Shown here piece after piece: positions 29,931-42,110 of a stretch of 64,000 bases of DNA. The stretch's first letter is position 1. Each line of letters opens with the position of its first letter. Origin of the DNA: Nansenia antarctica. Taxonomy: Eukaryota; Chordata; Actinopteri; Argentiniformes; Microstomatidae. The translations under genes and the position numbers were made by a program. The notes under the pieces are model-generated. The model searched no databases and was not told where the DNA came from. It worked only from the letters and a program-made list of their open reading frames with translations. Where the stretch lies: contig OZ022358.1 of NCBI GenBank assembly GCA_963989245.1, forward strand, positions 2,920,132 through 2,984,131. The letters run 5' to 3'.

Positions 29931-32154
29931 CTGAAAACAGGAACAGTGGAGTGTTACAACTTACACAACAGTTCATAACTACAACCCATTACTAACAACC
30001 TGCACCCATAAGTAGAGAGATCACACAAGGTTCAGTATCTATCACAAGTGAAGGTCTTGAGAGACATCATTGACATGACCCAACCTGCACCCATAAGTAG
30101 AGAGATCACACAAGGTTCAGTATCTATCACAAGTGAAGGTCTTGAGAGACATCATTGACATGACCTTTTGCTTAAGGACAATTACACTGTGAAGTCCCTG
30201 TCTAACAGCTATAACCCAGGTGCTTCAGATGGCTCACCCCGAGGGTTTTCTCGTCGTCCTCTGTGTCTACTACAGGCGTGGTGGTTCTTGGGGTTGGGCC
30301 CTCCGAGCAATGAAGATGAAGAGATGGGGGTTGGGCCCTCCGAGCAATGAAGAGATGGCTTTATTTCTGGCGTTGGTTGACGCCTCAGCCAAGTGCTCCA
30401 TCAGTAACTTGAACTGAGAGAGACAAGAGTGTCAACCTGTGTGTCCAGACATTCCCTTTCTAGTTTACACTGCTTTTTTATTAACTTCTGAAAGAGACTC
30501 CATTACTGCCTTAGAAAATCAGAATAAACAACTTTTTTTCACTTATAAGAAAGAGAAGAGGCCGTGGGGAGACAGAATGCTTACATCTAGGTACTGCTTG
30601 ACGATTCTCTTCTTGATGTCATAGGTGAGGTCTACGTTGGCCAGGTCACTGTTCAGAAAATCTAGGCGCGGGGTGAAGTGCGCGGTACCCTTTCTGTTCA
30701 CCGCCTTGTCGTACACCTTGGCTGATTCAGTCGGTGAGTACTTCTGGATTTTACTACAATCATAGAGGATGCTTTAGTGAACAGTATTACACATAAGTTA
30801 ACACAGACTACTGCAACAGGATAATAAAATAAGTAGCTTTGAGAAGATCTGTATGCGAAACAAAATATAATCTCACATCCAGTTTTTTGTTTGTTGTGCT
30901 CCCACTAGCTGGGGCCTACCTGTCCGAGAAGCCGTAGAAGTTCTTCAGGTGCTGCTTCAGCACCAGCAGCAGCAGGATACCCTGCGAGGTGTTGGCAAAG
31001 TCCAGCAGAGACACAGAGTTATCAGGCAACCGCTGCATCACCTTATCCACATCCTCCAGGTCCAGGTCAGAGTCCGAGTCCGACTCCACTGGTGCTGAGA
31101 GAGACTGCAGAGAGAGCAGAAGGGAGTCAGTCACAACAAAGCCTCTTTGAGGAGAGACTGCAGAGAGCAGGAGGGAGTCAGTCACAACAAGGCAAAGCCT
31201 ACTTTGTGGGGCGGCAGTAGCCTAGAGGTTAGAGAGGCCTGCTAGCAATCGGAAGGTCGCTGGTTCGATCCCAGCCTCAGGAGGGAGCTGCATGTGAGCT
31301 GGTGACTGGAGGGTTGCTGACATCATATCTAAGGTGCCTACCACTGCCGTTGTGCCCTTGAACAAGGCAATTAATCCCTAATTGCTCCAGGGGCGTTGAC
31401 TACGGCTGACCCTGTGCCTAGAGCAAAAAATACATTTCGTTGTACTGTGCAGTGACAAAAAGGTTGAATCTAATCTAATGTAGGGATTCTAAAATCAGAT
31501 AGGAACACGACCGGAGCCACGAACAGCTCAACTGTTTTCATAAGCATGTCGTGTGTGCTTCATCTTTAAACTACAATGGCAGGTTGCTGTGTGTTTCTCA
31601 CCTCTTTGAAGGACTGTAGTAGATTGCTGCCAGACACGGACACTGTGATGTCGATGTGGTGCATGATGAAGAGGGGCTCGTCCTGGCTCACGAAGGGAAA
31701 ACAGGCCAGGTTGTCCGCAACGTAGAGGAGCATGTTCACATCAGTCTTCTGCAAGGGAAAACGTCATGACTACTTCATTAAACTCTTTAGCTTGTCCACA
31801 CTATACAAATGATATGTCTAAGTGAGCAACATGGTAAAACATATCTGGAATTTTTTTTTTTTAAGAAAAAGAAAAAAAGTGATTTCCTCTCTGTGGGGAA
31901 GAAGGAACTCACAGAACTGTCGTCGAACAGGTTGAGCAGTGAGATGAGGAAGGCTCGTCTGTGCTGCCGGTTCGTTCTGACCATAGCCCAGAGTGCTGAG
32001 TGGCGTGACGTGAGAGCAGAGTGCTCGTCCTGCCGGTAACCGCGGATCACCGTACCCTGAGCTGCCCAGATGGCCTGCTGCACCTGGTAGGACATCTTCA
32101 TCCCCGCCACGGCCTTCATCTGTACAAAAACAAATCGTCATGTATTGATTACAT

Positions 32155-32192
<38 letters not shown>

Positions 32193-35100
32193 GCCTATAG
32201 GCCAACCTCTAAACACTCACATTGATGAAGCCTGTATACTTCTTATCAATCTCCACCAGCTGCTGGTCAGCCTTGTTCCTCATGAAGGGGTCTGGGTCTG
32301 TTCCCATGGCAATCAAGTACGGCACACACTGAGAAGGAAAAAAAGCACACAGGTTCCAAAACTGTCTTTGTAGAAATTGATTTTTTTTTTACATTGCCAG
32401 GCATCATATACTGTATGTCTTTCCTAAGCATCAGACAGGTGCTAGTCTTGTGTGAGTGTATCTAACGGCGAAAAGACACCGCAAGCGTCAATCTCAGCAG
32501 AGTGCGTGGCGGAACTGCTGCGGCTCTCACTGTTGCGGCTTCCACACTGGCTGCTTCTGTGGTTCTAACTGTGGAGCTGCTACTGCCAGCCCAATCTTTC
32601 TACTTTGAGTTTTGCCTGCAACACACTCTGCACGCGGACAAAATAGGCAAGAGTCCTTATCTCTAGATGGTGTGCCACGGTAGCCAGCGTGACACGCTTG
32701 GGAGCGCGCTGTATGGCTGCTCGAACCCGTTAACATGGGCGCCGAAATTAAACACACTTGCTGCTGAGGACGCCGCTTGCGGTGTGTTTTCGCCGTACGG
32801 TGAGAGCGTACCTGCACAGGATGGATGAAGCCCTGATTGAGCGTGAGGGCGATGACATTGAGGGCGCAGTGGCGTACGGTGGACTGTGTGTGGAAGAAGG
32901 CCTCCAGCACCTGCTTCAGGTACAGCTGCATGATGGAGCTGCTCATGCCTGACTTGATGTCGCCCATCTCCTTCAGGTCCTCCTGCTTAGACTGCTTCTT
33001 CCCTGAGGATGCAAACACAAGGACCAATTAGATGACACCCAGTGTTTCCCATTAATTACCTAGACTGTGGCCCGCACTAACACCATTAGAGGCATGATCC
33101 AAAGGCCCCAATATATATATTTTTAGTGACGTGACGAGTTGCTCCTCCGACTGTGAGGATGTGAATACATGGACACAGAGGTGAGAGGGGCTTGTGTGGG
33201 ACGCACATTGTCGGTCGGTCTCCAGCATGCGAGTGTCCTCCTCCTGGAGGTACGTCTGCAGGTTCTTCAGCACCTGGATCTTCAGGGCTTCAGAGCACTT
33301 GCTGTCTGACAGGATGCTGTTGTACAAACACTTCACATCGTGCATAAACATCAGGTCTGGGTAGTGGATGAACAGGAAGCCTGGAGAAAGAGAAAGAAAC
33401 GAGGAGGACAGAGAGGGGAGGTATATTAACACAAGTGCCATGATGGGCCAGAGTGAAAAGGAGTCGTTGATGGTGAATGACAGATGTGACTCCATCACAA
33501 TGTGAATCGCATAGGAAGGTCTTCATAAGCAGAATAACATGATGGGAAGTGAGTTTTACCTAGACCAATGATGGCCGTGGTCTGAACCTCCGAGTCATCT
33601 TTATTCTTGGTGAAGTAAAGCAGAAGCTCCATCACTTTGTCTTTGATGACAACCTGTAGGATACAAGAGGGGAGAAAACATCAGCTATTGAAAATAAATT
33701 GAATGTAAACATTTTGGGGGTTTTTAATTTAAAAATATTTATTTTATTTTATTATTAATATTTTTTTGGACTCCTATCCCTACCTCGCAGAAGGGGCCTT
33801 TTAATTCCTCCAGGTCAAAGTCAAAGTGGCGACAGAGCGCCCCGACAGTGAATAGTAAGCGTATAACCTTTAGTTTATTAGAAATCAGATTAGTGTTGTT
33901 TGGGTCCTCCTCCTTTACCTTGGAGAGAGCACCTGCAGACACACAAGGGCAATGAGAGACCAAGAGATGCTGGATTTTAGTTTCCATTGGGTGTTAAATC
34001 AAGTGTTGCAGCTATGCTTGTGTTAATCCAAGTTATTCTCACCATAGTATTGATAGAAACACACCCAGACTAAGTTATGGTTTCGAGTGACACTGTTCAC
34101 AGCTCCCAGACAGCTCACACAGGGCTGCACAACCTGAAAAACAGATCAAGTGAAATTATTATTATTATATAATACTTCTTAACCTTTTATTTGTTACTTC
34201 ACTGTTATTTTCACAGCGTTCCTGGCAACAAGCAGTATATTTTATTTGAGACTGACCACCGTCACGTCGCCTTCTTTGATGAGCTTCATCAGGTCTTTCT
34301 CTATTTTGGTGAGGAAATCCTCACTGGGATGCTCCATCAGAGGCACCACTAGCTCCAGGATCTTCGCCACGTTACAGATCACCATGAATTCACTCTGGGT
34401 CTGTGAGAACACATTACAAACACAGACAATGTCAATACACAGGCATAGAAATGCATGCCGCGTCCACCAGACAGGCTGAAAGCTAAGCTGTTGGACATTA
34501 TGTTGGAAAAGGTGTGCTTTCAATGACCAACCACTAGATGGCCCTAGAGCTCCATATAACAAAGTTGATACTTTTTGGCACTTCTTTGCACATCACATCA
34601 CTCTATTATTCACTATAGTATTTTATGATACACATAACCATACATTCAGTGAAATTAACCATTTCAACATTTTACAAATTGAAATTAACATGTTCATCAT
34701 TGTTCTTACTTTGTATTTGGTGGTCAGGTAGTGCTGCATGGTCATGGCATGCTTGACCATCAGCTGGGCTCTGATCTTGCTGAACAGGAAGAGTGTGGTG
34801 ATGCATGACACCAGACGATCGGAGTTCACCCCCTTATTCTCACAGTCTGAAACAGAAACACAACTCTCTACCTTAATCTCAGTCCACAACGGAAAGAGTG
34901 CACCCTGTTACGATACAAATCAACAGTAAACTGAGCTGCCAATATAAATGGTGATCTGCAAAACAAAAGCATATGTTTAATATCAAAGGCAGCCGTGAGT
35001 GAGAGTCATACCAGCAAGAGACTCCTCGTATTTGAGGATGTGTTCCACTAGACTGTCCACCAGCTGAACGCAGGCCTTCCTGGCTGGTTTGTCTGTCTTG

Positions 35101-38100
35101 AGCAGCTACATAGAGAGGATAGAATGAAGGTGAGTGGAGGGAGGCCCACTACATGAAAAGCTTAACATTTAAAACGTAAGGCTCACTTTTCCCGTGGACG
35201 CCACAGGCTTTATACGTTCAAAGACACATGAACTACTCACATTTTGAAGCAGCTGCTCAAACCAGTCATGGCCTGTGTCTTTGCATGCAGACACCTGAAA
35301 AAAAAATCACAGATCAAGAGATGGAGAAAAAAAAAAAGACTTCAAATAGCCAGACAGATGTACATGAATAGTCATTTGGACAGTTAATTCTTTCACTTGT
35401 TAACCCCTGGTACTCACCACGTCAGTGATGTTGAGGATCTTCCGGGTCATGGCCCCTTTATCGTTGTTGGGTGTCGGGGTGAACCAGAGTTTCTGGAAAG
35501 TCTCGTTCACCAGTTTCTGCAAGAGGGGAGCGCATGAATGAATACATTTGGGCATGAATACAGGTAACATGTTTCAGTCCTAATAGGTATCCGTTGATTC
35601 ACACACAACTATTATACACATGTACACACACCTTGATCCCCTCCTCATCATTGACCGTGCGGATCATCTTCACACACATCTCAGTGACCTTGTTGAAGGT
35701 GGGCTGCTCCAGGCAGATGTCTCTCAGGATCTTGATCACCCTCTTCCTCACACTGATACCCGGGTCCTGTGGGGAGAGAGAGGACACATGGCCACTTCTC
35801 GTTATGAATCACTGCATTTTTATGTTTTTATTATTGTGCAGCCAAAATAAATGTTTCACCATGTATGAAATATGATGATGTGTCAGGTCATAAACAAAGC
35901 CAGTCAATCACCTGACTTGAGATCAAATAACAATCTGAGTCACTTCTGCAGGGCAGATCAAAACTCTTGTTTACATTTGAAAAGCCTACAGTACTCCTGT
36001 AGATCCCTAGGTGGCAGTGTGGCTACACATGAGGATTTTACCTTATGTGAACTTTTACACTTGGAATGAACTCTCAGCTCGGGGTGGCCAATGTCGTGGG
36101 CACAGTTCCATTTCTCACAGCTCCCTGTTAGTTGATGGATGTTCATTTTCATAAAGTCCATAGAAAGGCCTATGAAAACTATTACACCCCCCCCCCCCCC
36201 CCCCCCCGCCAATAAGTTAAGTACTCTGAACTGTCCTTAGCTTCTGTGACTGGTTGAGTATAATATGTGTTAGATATAATTAATAATTTTAAATAATTTT
36301 GCCATTTAGCAGACGCTTTTATCCAAAGCGACTTACAATTACGAATTACAGGGACATTCCCCCTGGAGTAACTGAGGGCTAAGTGCCTTACCCAAGGGCA
36401 CACTAGTAGTGGTGTGGCTTCAGGCGGGATTTGAACTCACAACCTTCCGATCCCAAGTCCAACTCACTATCCACTAGACCACCACTACCCCCTTGGTGTG
36501 TAGCTTGTAGCTAGATATGTGTCAGCTTGTTCAGGCGTGTGTTGTTATGTGTGATGATGTTACCAGTATCCTCTCTATGAGCGTGTCATAGTACTGCTCC
36601 GTGAGCTGGGGTCTGCTCGGCACAGAGCGGCCTAGCAGCTCCACCGCAGCCTCCCGCACGCTGGTGGAGTTGTCCATCAGACGACCGTGAACCCCGCGCT
36701 GCATGTCCGACTGAGGAGAGAGGGGAGACGAGGTGTGAGGAGACACATCCACACGCAAACACAGTCTATTTACAACTCGGAGGGTAGGCGTGCTGAGTGT
36801 GAAGAAAAGAAACACGAGTTAACACCTCAAAATGATAACATTAGCATATAGACTGTGAACACGCACGCACGCACACACACACACATCTCAAATTCGATCG
36901 AAGGAAGACTAGTACAATTCTATGCATGGATGCATACAAGCATGTCTGTGGATCAGTCCCGCGGTTCGAGGAGCTTGCCGTTAAGTGTTGGGAAGAGCAG
37001 ACAAGACTCACCCTGGACAGAATACTAGGGTCTACAGCCACCACCTCAGACAGACACTTCATGGCTTTAGTTCTGACAGCGATGGCACTCTCCTCCAACA
37101 TTCTCAGGATCTGTGGGAGGAGAGAGGGAACAGAGCCCCGGTTTTATATTCCTTCACCGCCCACTTGGGAACAAAGTCATCCCTCACTCCTCATCGTGAT
37201 ATTGGTCTTACCTGTGGTAAATAAACTCTAAATAAGCTCTGCGAAAACGGCCTCATAGAGGCCAAATATCTGACAATGAGGCAGGAGTCTTTGTAGTCCA
37301 CAGTGTCAGAGTTCTTCCTGGGGGGGCAGAGAAACCGAGGATGTGTCAACTCATCTTCATAAAAAGAACTTGTCGTTGCCAACAAGTGGAGGACACACTT
37401 TACATCACGTATGACAGCAGAGTGCTGCAAACATAATGGGCCGGTGAGGATTAATGCCTACCTCAGTGTGTTGAACTGTGAGGGCACGGTCTTGATAATG
37501 TTGCGGAGGTACTTTTTACGCGATTCCGCTCTCTGCATAGCTTTCTCCGTCTCGGTCGTCGTGTCCATGAACCACTGTGCAATGTAGAACTTCCTGGAAA
37601 ACTGTGAGGCAACAACCGAAATAAATGGTTACAATTCACCAATTGAATAATCTACTAAGCTTAGAAAACGTGCAGGGACCTAGTCTCTTACAATGGACCC
37701 AATGCTATGGGACATGCTAGAAGCTTTCTTCAGATGAGCATAGGCATATGTAGTGAAAACACTCACGACGAGAGATGGGTCTGTCTCTGCGTTGTCATCC
37801 AGGTAGTCCAACAGGATTTTCTGCAGCTGCTGGGCCTCATCATTGCCTGTGGTCTAGGTTGAGAACGGTAAAGCAAAATCATTGTGTGAGCAGTGCAGTA
37901 ATATGCTATAGAAAGTGCACACATTTAGAATGAGACATAACTTTGAGGATGTGGCTAAGCGTAGATGGTTCAGATGGTCTACCTCTTTGAGGATGCGGTC
38001 GATGGAGCGCTGGTCCATCTCGCTGTGGACAGCATCTTTGCGTAGATGGGCAGCGACAGTGCCAAGGTAGTTCAGCGATGCCACCCTCAGGGCCATCTCT

Positions 38101-41100
38101 GTCTGCTTGTTACTGAACGGGTGCACCTGGGGCAGATGATGGAGAGAAGACAGTCAGTGGCTGTATAATGACCCCCCCCCCCACCCCCCACTCGCAATAA
38201 CAACAGGAACTCAACTCAACAAATTCTGCAATGCTTTTATCAATAGCTCTACTGCTGCTCGGTGATTGAACTGATGAATAGATGGAGACTCACAAGTAGA
38301 TGGCCGAGTAGACTGAGTAGCAGTTCAGCTGCTGGCCACTCGGGCTTGTTCACTGTAGACAGCAGATCCTGGACAAAGTTCTCAAATAGTGGCCGGTAAT
38401 CCTCCTCCCCCTGCTTACTGCCACACCTGAGAGAGGGGCAGAGGAACACAGCGGTTTGGTAAAAGACCTCGAGCACAAAGGGATCTTGCACCATGATATT
38501 CCTGAACATTGCGAACATTCTAGGACACATTGGAGCCCTGAAAATCATGTATGATAACAACTGACTCAATCAGAGATTTTTTTAGACGATCTTACTTCTT
38601 GGAGAAGACAGAGAGGAAGTCGTGAGCCGCTGTCATTGCCGTTTCGTAAGAGTTTGTGATCAGGAGGTCTTGATCCACCTAGGAAAAGAGTGATCGCTAA
38701 GTTGTCAACGTCTTGGAAATCATCACCTCTGGCCAAGATTTCTATAAAAACACTCCTAGCTTTCCTCACCTTCTTGTCATACTCATCATGGTCCCTGTCA
38801 GAGGGGAGGTGCACCACACACTGGATGAGCTGAAGCACCAGAGCAGTGACCATCTGGATGAACATGGGTTTTCCATCCTTATCACTGCTATTCAGCCTGG
38901 AAGAACACAACAAGCACCACTTCAACATACTGAAGAAGATGAGTCGATGCACTCAAAGTAGGAACAACTTCATTAATCAACACAGTAGAGTTTTTCAGAA
39001 ATACGTTATGGATGGACACAGGGGGCCTGTCTGTGTGGTGTTACCACGTGCATGGCGCTTCCTGGAAGTGTAGTTACCTGAAGTTCCTGAGGCTGCATTT
39101 GCTGGTGGGGAGTCTGGGCAGAGAGGTGAAGATCTCCTCCAGGATGAGCGGCCTGTACTCCTCATAGCGAGAGAACACCTGAGGAAAAAAGGCACCACAC
39201 CAGACACAAACAGAAGAAAAAAAGCGAGGATTTACTGGAGAGAAAATAGATGACGGCCAGAAGGATAATATTAGACAACACATCTTGGATCTCATGGGAT
39301 CCCTCTTTCGATTTGGATTCTTACCGCAGTCACTAGTTTGATGCCACACAGCTGTAGCTCTCTGACACCCTCCACAAAGAATGGAGTGATGCCCATGGAG
39401 GATACCTGCATGAATGAAGGAATGAATGAATGAATGGTCTTTAGATGGCGTCAGATGGCGAGAGAGGGAGAGAGAGAGTGAGGGAGAGAGAGAGAGATAA
39501 GTCAGTTAGTTAGTGAACAGGGAACAGGCCAGAGGTCAGATGTCATGAGGAGTTGTAACCCCAGGAATAGCTGTAGGGACATTCTCTTACCTGCCGGATG
39601 GTGGTGTCAGTCAGCAGCTGGATCTCCAATAGCTCCGAGATGTTGGTCACAATGTCACACACCTTGTTGTACAGCATGACTATAACCCTCTGCTTGGGTG
39701 TAGAGCGTTTAGCTCTCTTGGCCTTCGGGCTCAGCAAGCCACCTGGGTGAGAAAGGGAGATGAATAGAGAGGAGAGAGGAGAAGAGGAGAAACTATGAAA
39801 TAAACAGATGCCTAGAGCTAGAGATCTGTAACCCTGTCCTCCGTCCACTACGCCAGGAGTTTACAGAATATTGGTCGCGAGTTCTGAGTGGACTACACTG
39901 TGCTCTTACCACAACATTATCAATATTTTGTTGAGCACTCACTAATTGAGCATCATGAGTGTGACTATAGTCCAACAACATCCCTCTGTGGCCAGCTCTT
40001 GCCACATATGAAAGGGATTTGTTCCAACTGCTTTAAGATAAGACGGTGGGGTGCTGACCTCCATGTGGGTCCACTCTGTAGTGAGGGTAGAGGCTGTTCT
40101 GCAGGTAAAAGTTGGTGTACTGCAGCACTCTCTCGATCACGTCCTCGTACACGGCCTTGGGCATGCGTGCCGACGTCATGATGTTGAGTGCTGTCAGACA
40201 GGCGTCAGCAGACGCCTCTGCATCGTTGTCCTAGAGAGAGGAGAAGACGTTCAAGACAAGTGGGAACCCCACTCACTGCAGAACATCATTCTGCCTGGGC
40301 ATGTTTACTAGGGCTGGGTATCGCCACTGATTTCCCAAAACGATTCGATTCCGATTCACAGCTCACAATTCGATTAGATTCACGATTCGATTCGATTCGA
40401 TTCCGATTCGATCTAGTTACAATATACATGTTTTGCTTGAATATGAAAGAGATTCTCAGAACTAATGCTATAAATGGTTCAAGGAACCCTATAACATGTA
40501 ACATTGTTAAACATATCAATGTTTACATTAAGAATTGACTCCAAAGCAGTTACATGAATGTACTTTTTATTGGAACATAAATGAACATCATTGACCAACA
40601 TTTTGCTAATCCAAAATGCACCCAGACATCTGACTTTAAGCCTGGTGGTGACTTGAGTGTCCCTGCCATCGCCATGTTTTTAGATTTTAGTGTTGAGACC
40701 TCTCGTTGCGTGAGATATGATAAATTCTTGTAGCGCGAGATCTCGTTGCGGGTTGAAGCTGCAAGCAAAAAAAAAATCGATCTCGGGATTTATGAATCGA
40801 TAAATCGCTCATTCAATGAAGATCGATTCAGAATCGGGAAATCGATTTTTTGAACCCAGCCCTAATGTTTACCTACAACTGTCAATGATTGAACAGACTC
40901 CCAATAAACATCCTGTCTCAACTTGGCCACCAGGAGAACTCACATGGTTCATCAGCGTGGAGAGCCTTGAACCATCCTGAATGTTCTTCTCCAGGATGTT
41001 CAATGCCTTCACCAACTTATCCGATGGAAGCTGTGGAAGAGGGATGACCATTAGTGTTTATGATACCTAACCCATTTTAAACTTTTTACATTTAGCAGAC

Positions 41101-42110
41101 GTTTATCCAAATCTACTTACAACAAATACATTTGTCTAAGTAATGAATACATTTGGGCATGAATACAGGTAACATGTTTCAGTCCTAATAGGTATGCTCC
41201 AGATTGTGTCTCACTGCCAGTTTACATTAGAGATGCAACCTCAGCACATTATGTTCAAGTCAAGACTAAAAACCCATCTTTTAAATATTGCCTTTAAGTG
41301 TGGGGGCCCGGGACCGCCTGGTGCACGGGGTTAAGCCCTGGAGGTCAGACCTCCATAAGAGGGGTGAATGGTAGACAGCAATGCCCAGTGGGGGCTCTCC
41401 TAATCGGACTGGTAGTGCAGGACATAAGCCCTGGAGGTCAGCCCTCCAGAAGAGGGGTGCATGTTAGACAGCTCTGCCCAGTGGGGGCTCTCCTAATCGG
41501 ACTGGTAGTGCAGGACATAGTGCCTGGAGGTCAGACCTCCAGAAGAGGGGTGCATGGTAGGTAGAGTGGCCCAGTGGGGGCTCTCCTAATCGGACTGGTA
41601 GTGCAGGACATAGTGCCTGGAGGTCAGACCTGTGTGCTGTCTGTCATGTCTCACTGTGTTATTTACGTATCGTATCTGTATGTGTTTTGTGAATAATGTA
41701 AATAACCAACTGAACAAATTATCTGTGAAATGTATTTTTGATAATAATAAAAAAAAAACTAAAAAAAAACGCCCGATCTCGTGCGACCTCGGAAGCTAAG
41801 CAGGGTCGGGCCGAGTTAGTACCTGGATGGGAGACCGCCTGGGAATACACGGTGCTGTAAGCTTTTCGTATTAAATGACTAAATAATTAAATTAAGATTA
41901 TATAATGATTAAAGCACTTTGAGCTGCAACGTTTGCAGGAAAAGCGCTATAATACAAGAAACAAGATGATTATTATTCTTATTACGGTTAGTTTTAGCTA
42001 GCTAATGCTAATGTTACCTCCCCAAACGGTGCAGAGGTGAGTCCAGCAGTCTCCCAAGCCTTGCTTCCACCTGCAGCGGACACGGTGCAACGGACTCTTT
42101 TTGGTGCCAT
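29688..42110 (-). CDS. NIPBL-like cohesin-loader paralogue lacking the N-terminal half
   Basis: NIPBL with MAU2 loads cohesin onto chromatin. Here minus-strand exons match its HEAT-rich C-terminal half: ATG 42110; exon 1 42018-42110, then 40944-41030, 40059-40230, 39591-39742, 39325-39405, 39078-39178, 38770-38896, 38596-38678, 38294-38426, 37983-38126, 37767-37853, 37462-37601, 37212-37317, 37012-37110, 36564-36710, 35632-35766, 35418-35516, 35241-35294, 35012-35105, 34710-34846, 34257-34400, 34043-34133, 33784-33932, 33560-33653, 33207-33380, 32812-33002, 32221-32328, 31913-32119, 31602-31748, 30920-31104, 30585-30753, 30238-30413 and 29688-29930. Exons 1-31 total 3,930 bp (1,310 codons) in unbroken phase. 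Exon 32 then hits TAG at 30270-30272, predicting about 1,357 residues against about 2,800 for NIPBL. The first about 1,300 NIPBL residues, including the MAU2-binding end, have no counterpart. The basic linker expected before SDSDSDLDLED is also missing. Confidence 0.85.
29997..30165. repeat. 84-bp direct duplication
   Basis: Two near-identical copies starting CAACCTGCACCCATAAGTAG in the intron between exons 32 and 33. Confidence 0.9.
30238..30413 (-). pseudogene. Out-of-frame exon 32 of the NIPBL-like gene
   Basis: Starts in frame as FKLLMEHLAEASTNARNKAI then SSLLGG, matching NIPBL. It then contains a 37-bp direct duplication (copies start at 30294 and 30331). The exon is 176 bp with phase-0 junctions on both sides, so it cannot be read through. 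In frame it stops at TAG 30270-30272, while the acidic DTEDDE block that belongs downstream is in another frame. Removing one duplicate would still leave a frame difference, so at least one more indel exists. Confidence 0.7.
31204..31485 (+). mobile_element. tRNA-derived SINE with an L2-like tail
   Basis: GGCGGCAGTAGCCTAGAGGT (A box), GCTGGTTCGATCCCAGC (B box), a conserved GCCCTTGAACAAGGCAATTA, then TACATTTCGTTGTACTGTGC and an AATCTAATCTAAT tail like that of the L2/Rex1-like LINE ends in this window. The shared tail suggests the SINE uses that LINE's machinery. Confidence 0.85.
31602..35766 (-). CDS. NIPBL-like exons 16-29 (second HEAT block, Nipped-B C-terminal region)
   Basis: Landmarks: VRKRVIKILRDICLEQPTFN (16), ETFQKLWFTPTPNNDKGAMT (17), LFLFSKIRAQLMVKHAMTMQ (20), VICNVAKILELVVPLMEHPS (21), LLFTVGALCRHFDFDLEELK (23), IQVLKNLQTYLQEEDTRMLE (25), GMSSSIMQLYLKQVLEAFFH (26), MKAVAGMKMSYQVQQAI (28) and NMLLYVADNLACFPFVSQDE (29). 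Exon 28 diverges for about 25 residues after QQAI, then returns to NRQHRRAFLISLLNLFDD. That may be relaxed constraint or local conversion. Confidence 0.88.
36296..36492 (-). mobile_element. tRNA-derived SINE (GCTTTTATCCAAAGCGACTT tail)
   Basis: The minus strand reads a tRNA-like head (CTAGTGGATAGTGAGTTGGA, GTGAGTTCAAATCCC) and ends in AAGTCGCTTTGGATAAAAGC, the widespread fish SINE tail. Lies between NIPBL-like exons 15 and 16. Confidence 0.8.
36564..41030 (-). CDS. NIPBL-like exons 2-15 (first HEAT block)
   Basis: Landmarks in order: LVKALNILEKNIQDGSRLST (exon 2), SADACLTALNIMTSARMPKA (3), SKAKRAK-like KAKRAKRSTPKQRVIVMLYN (4), EEIFTSLPRLPTSKCSLRNF (6), FIQMVTALVLQLIQCVVHLP (7), CGSKQGEEDYRPLFENFVQD (9), NSDTVDYKDSCLIVRYLASM (13), RTKAMKCLSEVVAVDPSILS (14) and DNSTSVREAAVELLG (15). 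Exons 14-15 correspond to the first annotated NIPBL HEAT repeats. Relative to vertebrate NIPBL, exon 3 lacks the segment between the aspartate-rich start and SADACL, and exon 12 lacks the linker before RAESRKK. Confidence 0.88.
40309..40864. mobile_element. hAT-type MITE (TAGGGCTGGGTATCG ends)
   Basis: Ends TAGGGCTGGGTATCG and AACCCAGCCCTA with an exact 8-bp TSD ATGTTTAC (40301-40308, 40865-40872). Rich in GATTCGATTCGATTC. In the intron between NIPBL-like exons 2 and 3. Confidence 0.93.
41300..41632. repeat. ~93-bp tandem repeat
   Basis: Three and a half units; CCCAGTGGGGGCTCTCCTAA recurs at 41383, 41477 and 41570. It may be the 3' UTR of the element that ends in poly-A at 41768. Confidence 0.88.
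41769..41866 (+). pseudogene. 5'-truncated 5S rRNA fragment after a poly-A
   Basis: Matches 5S rRNA from about nt 24 to the 3' end (AGCTAAGCAGGGTCGGGC, GGATGGGAGACCGCCTGGGA). The first about 23 nt are replaced by A-rich sequence that looks like a retroelement 3' end. Confidence 0.85.
41880..41985 (+). mobile_element. SINE/LINE 3' tail fragment
   Basis: AAAGCACTTTGAGCTGCAAC and AAAAGCGCTATAATACAAGA, then an ATT-rich tail, resemble the common AAGCGCTATATAAAT ends of fish retroposons. A related tail lies at 43665-43710. Confidence 0.5.
42018..42110 (-). CDS. First exon of the NIPBL-like gene (novel N-terminus)
   Basis: 31 codons starting MAPKRVRCTVSAAGGSKAWE and ending in a GAG|GTAAC donor at phase 0, which fits the phase-0 acceptor of exon 2 (41030). 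The peptide does not resemble the NIPBL N-terminus. It lies in CpG-rich sequence and is the only coding start seen upstream of exon 2. It could instead be the first exon of a lost gene captured by the NIPBL fragment. Confidence 0.55.
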
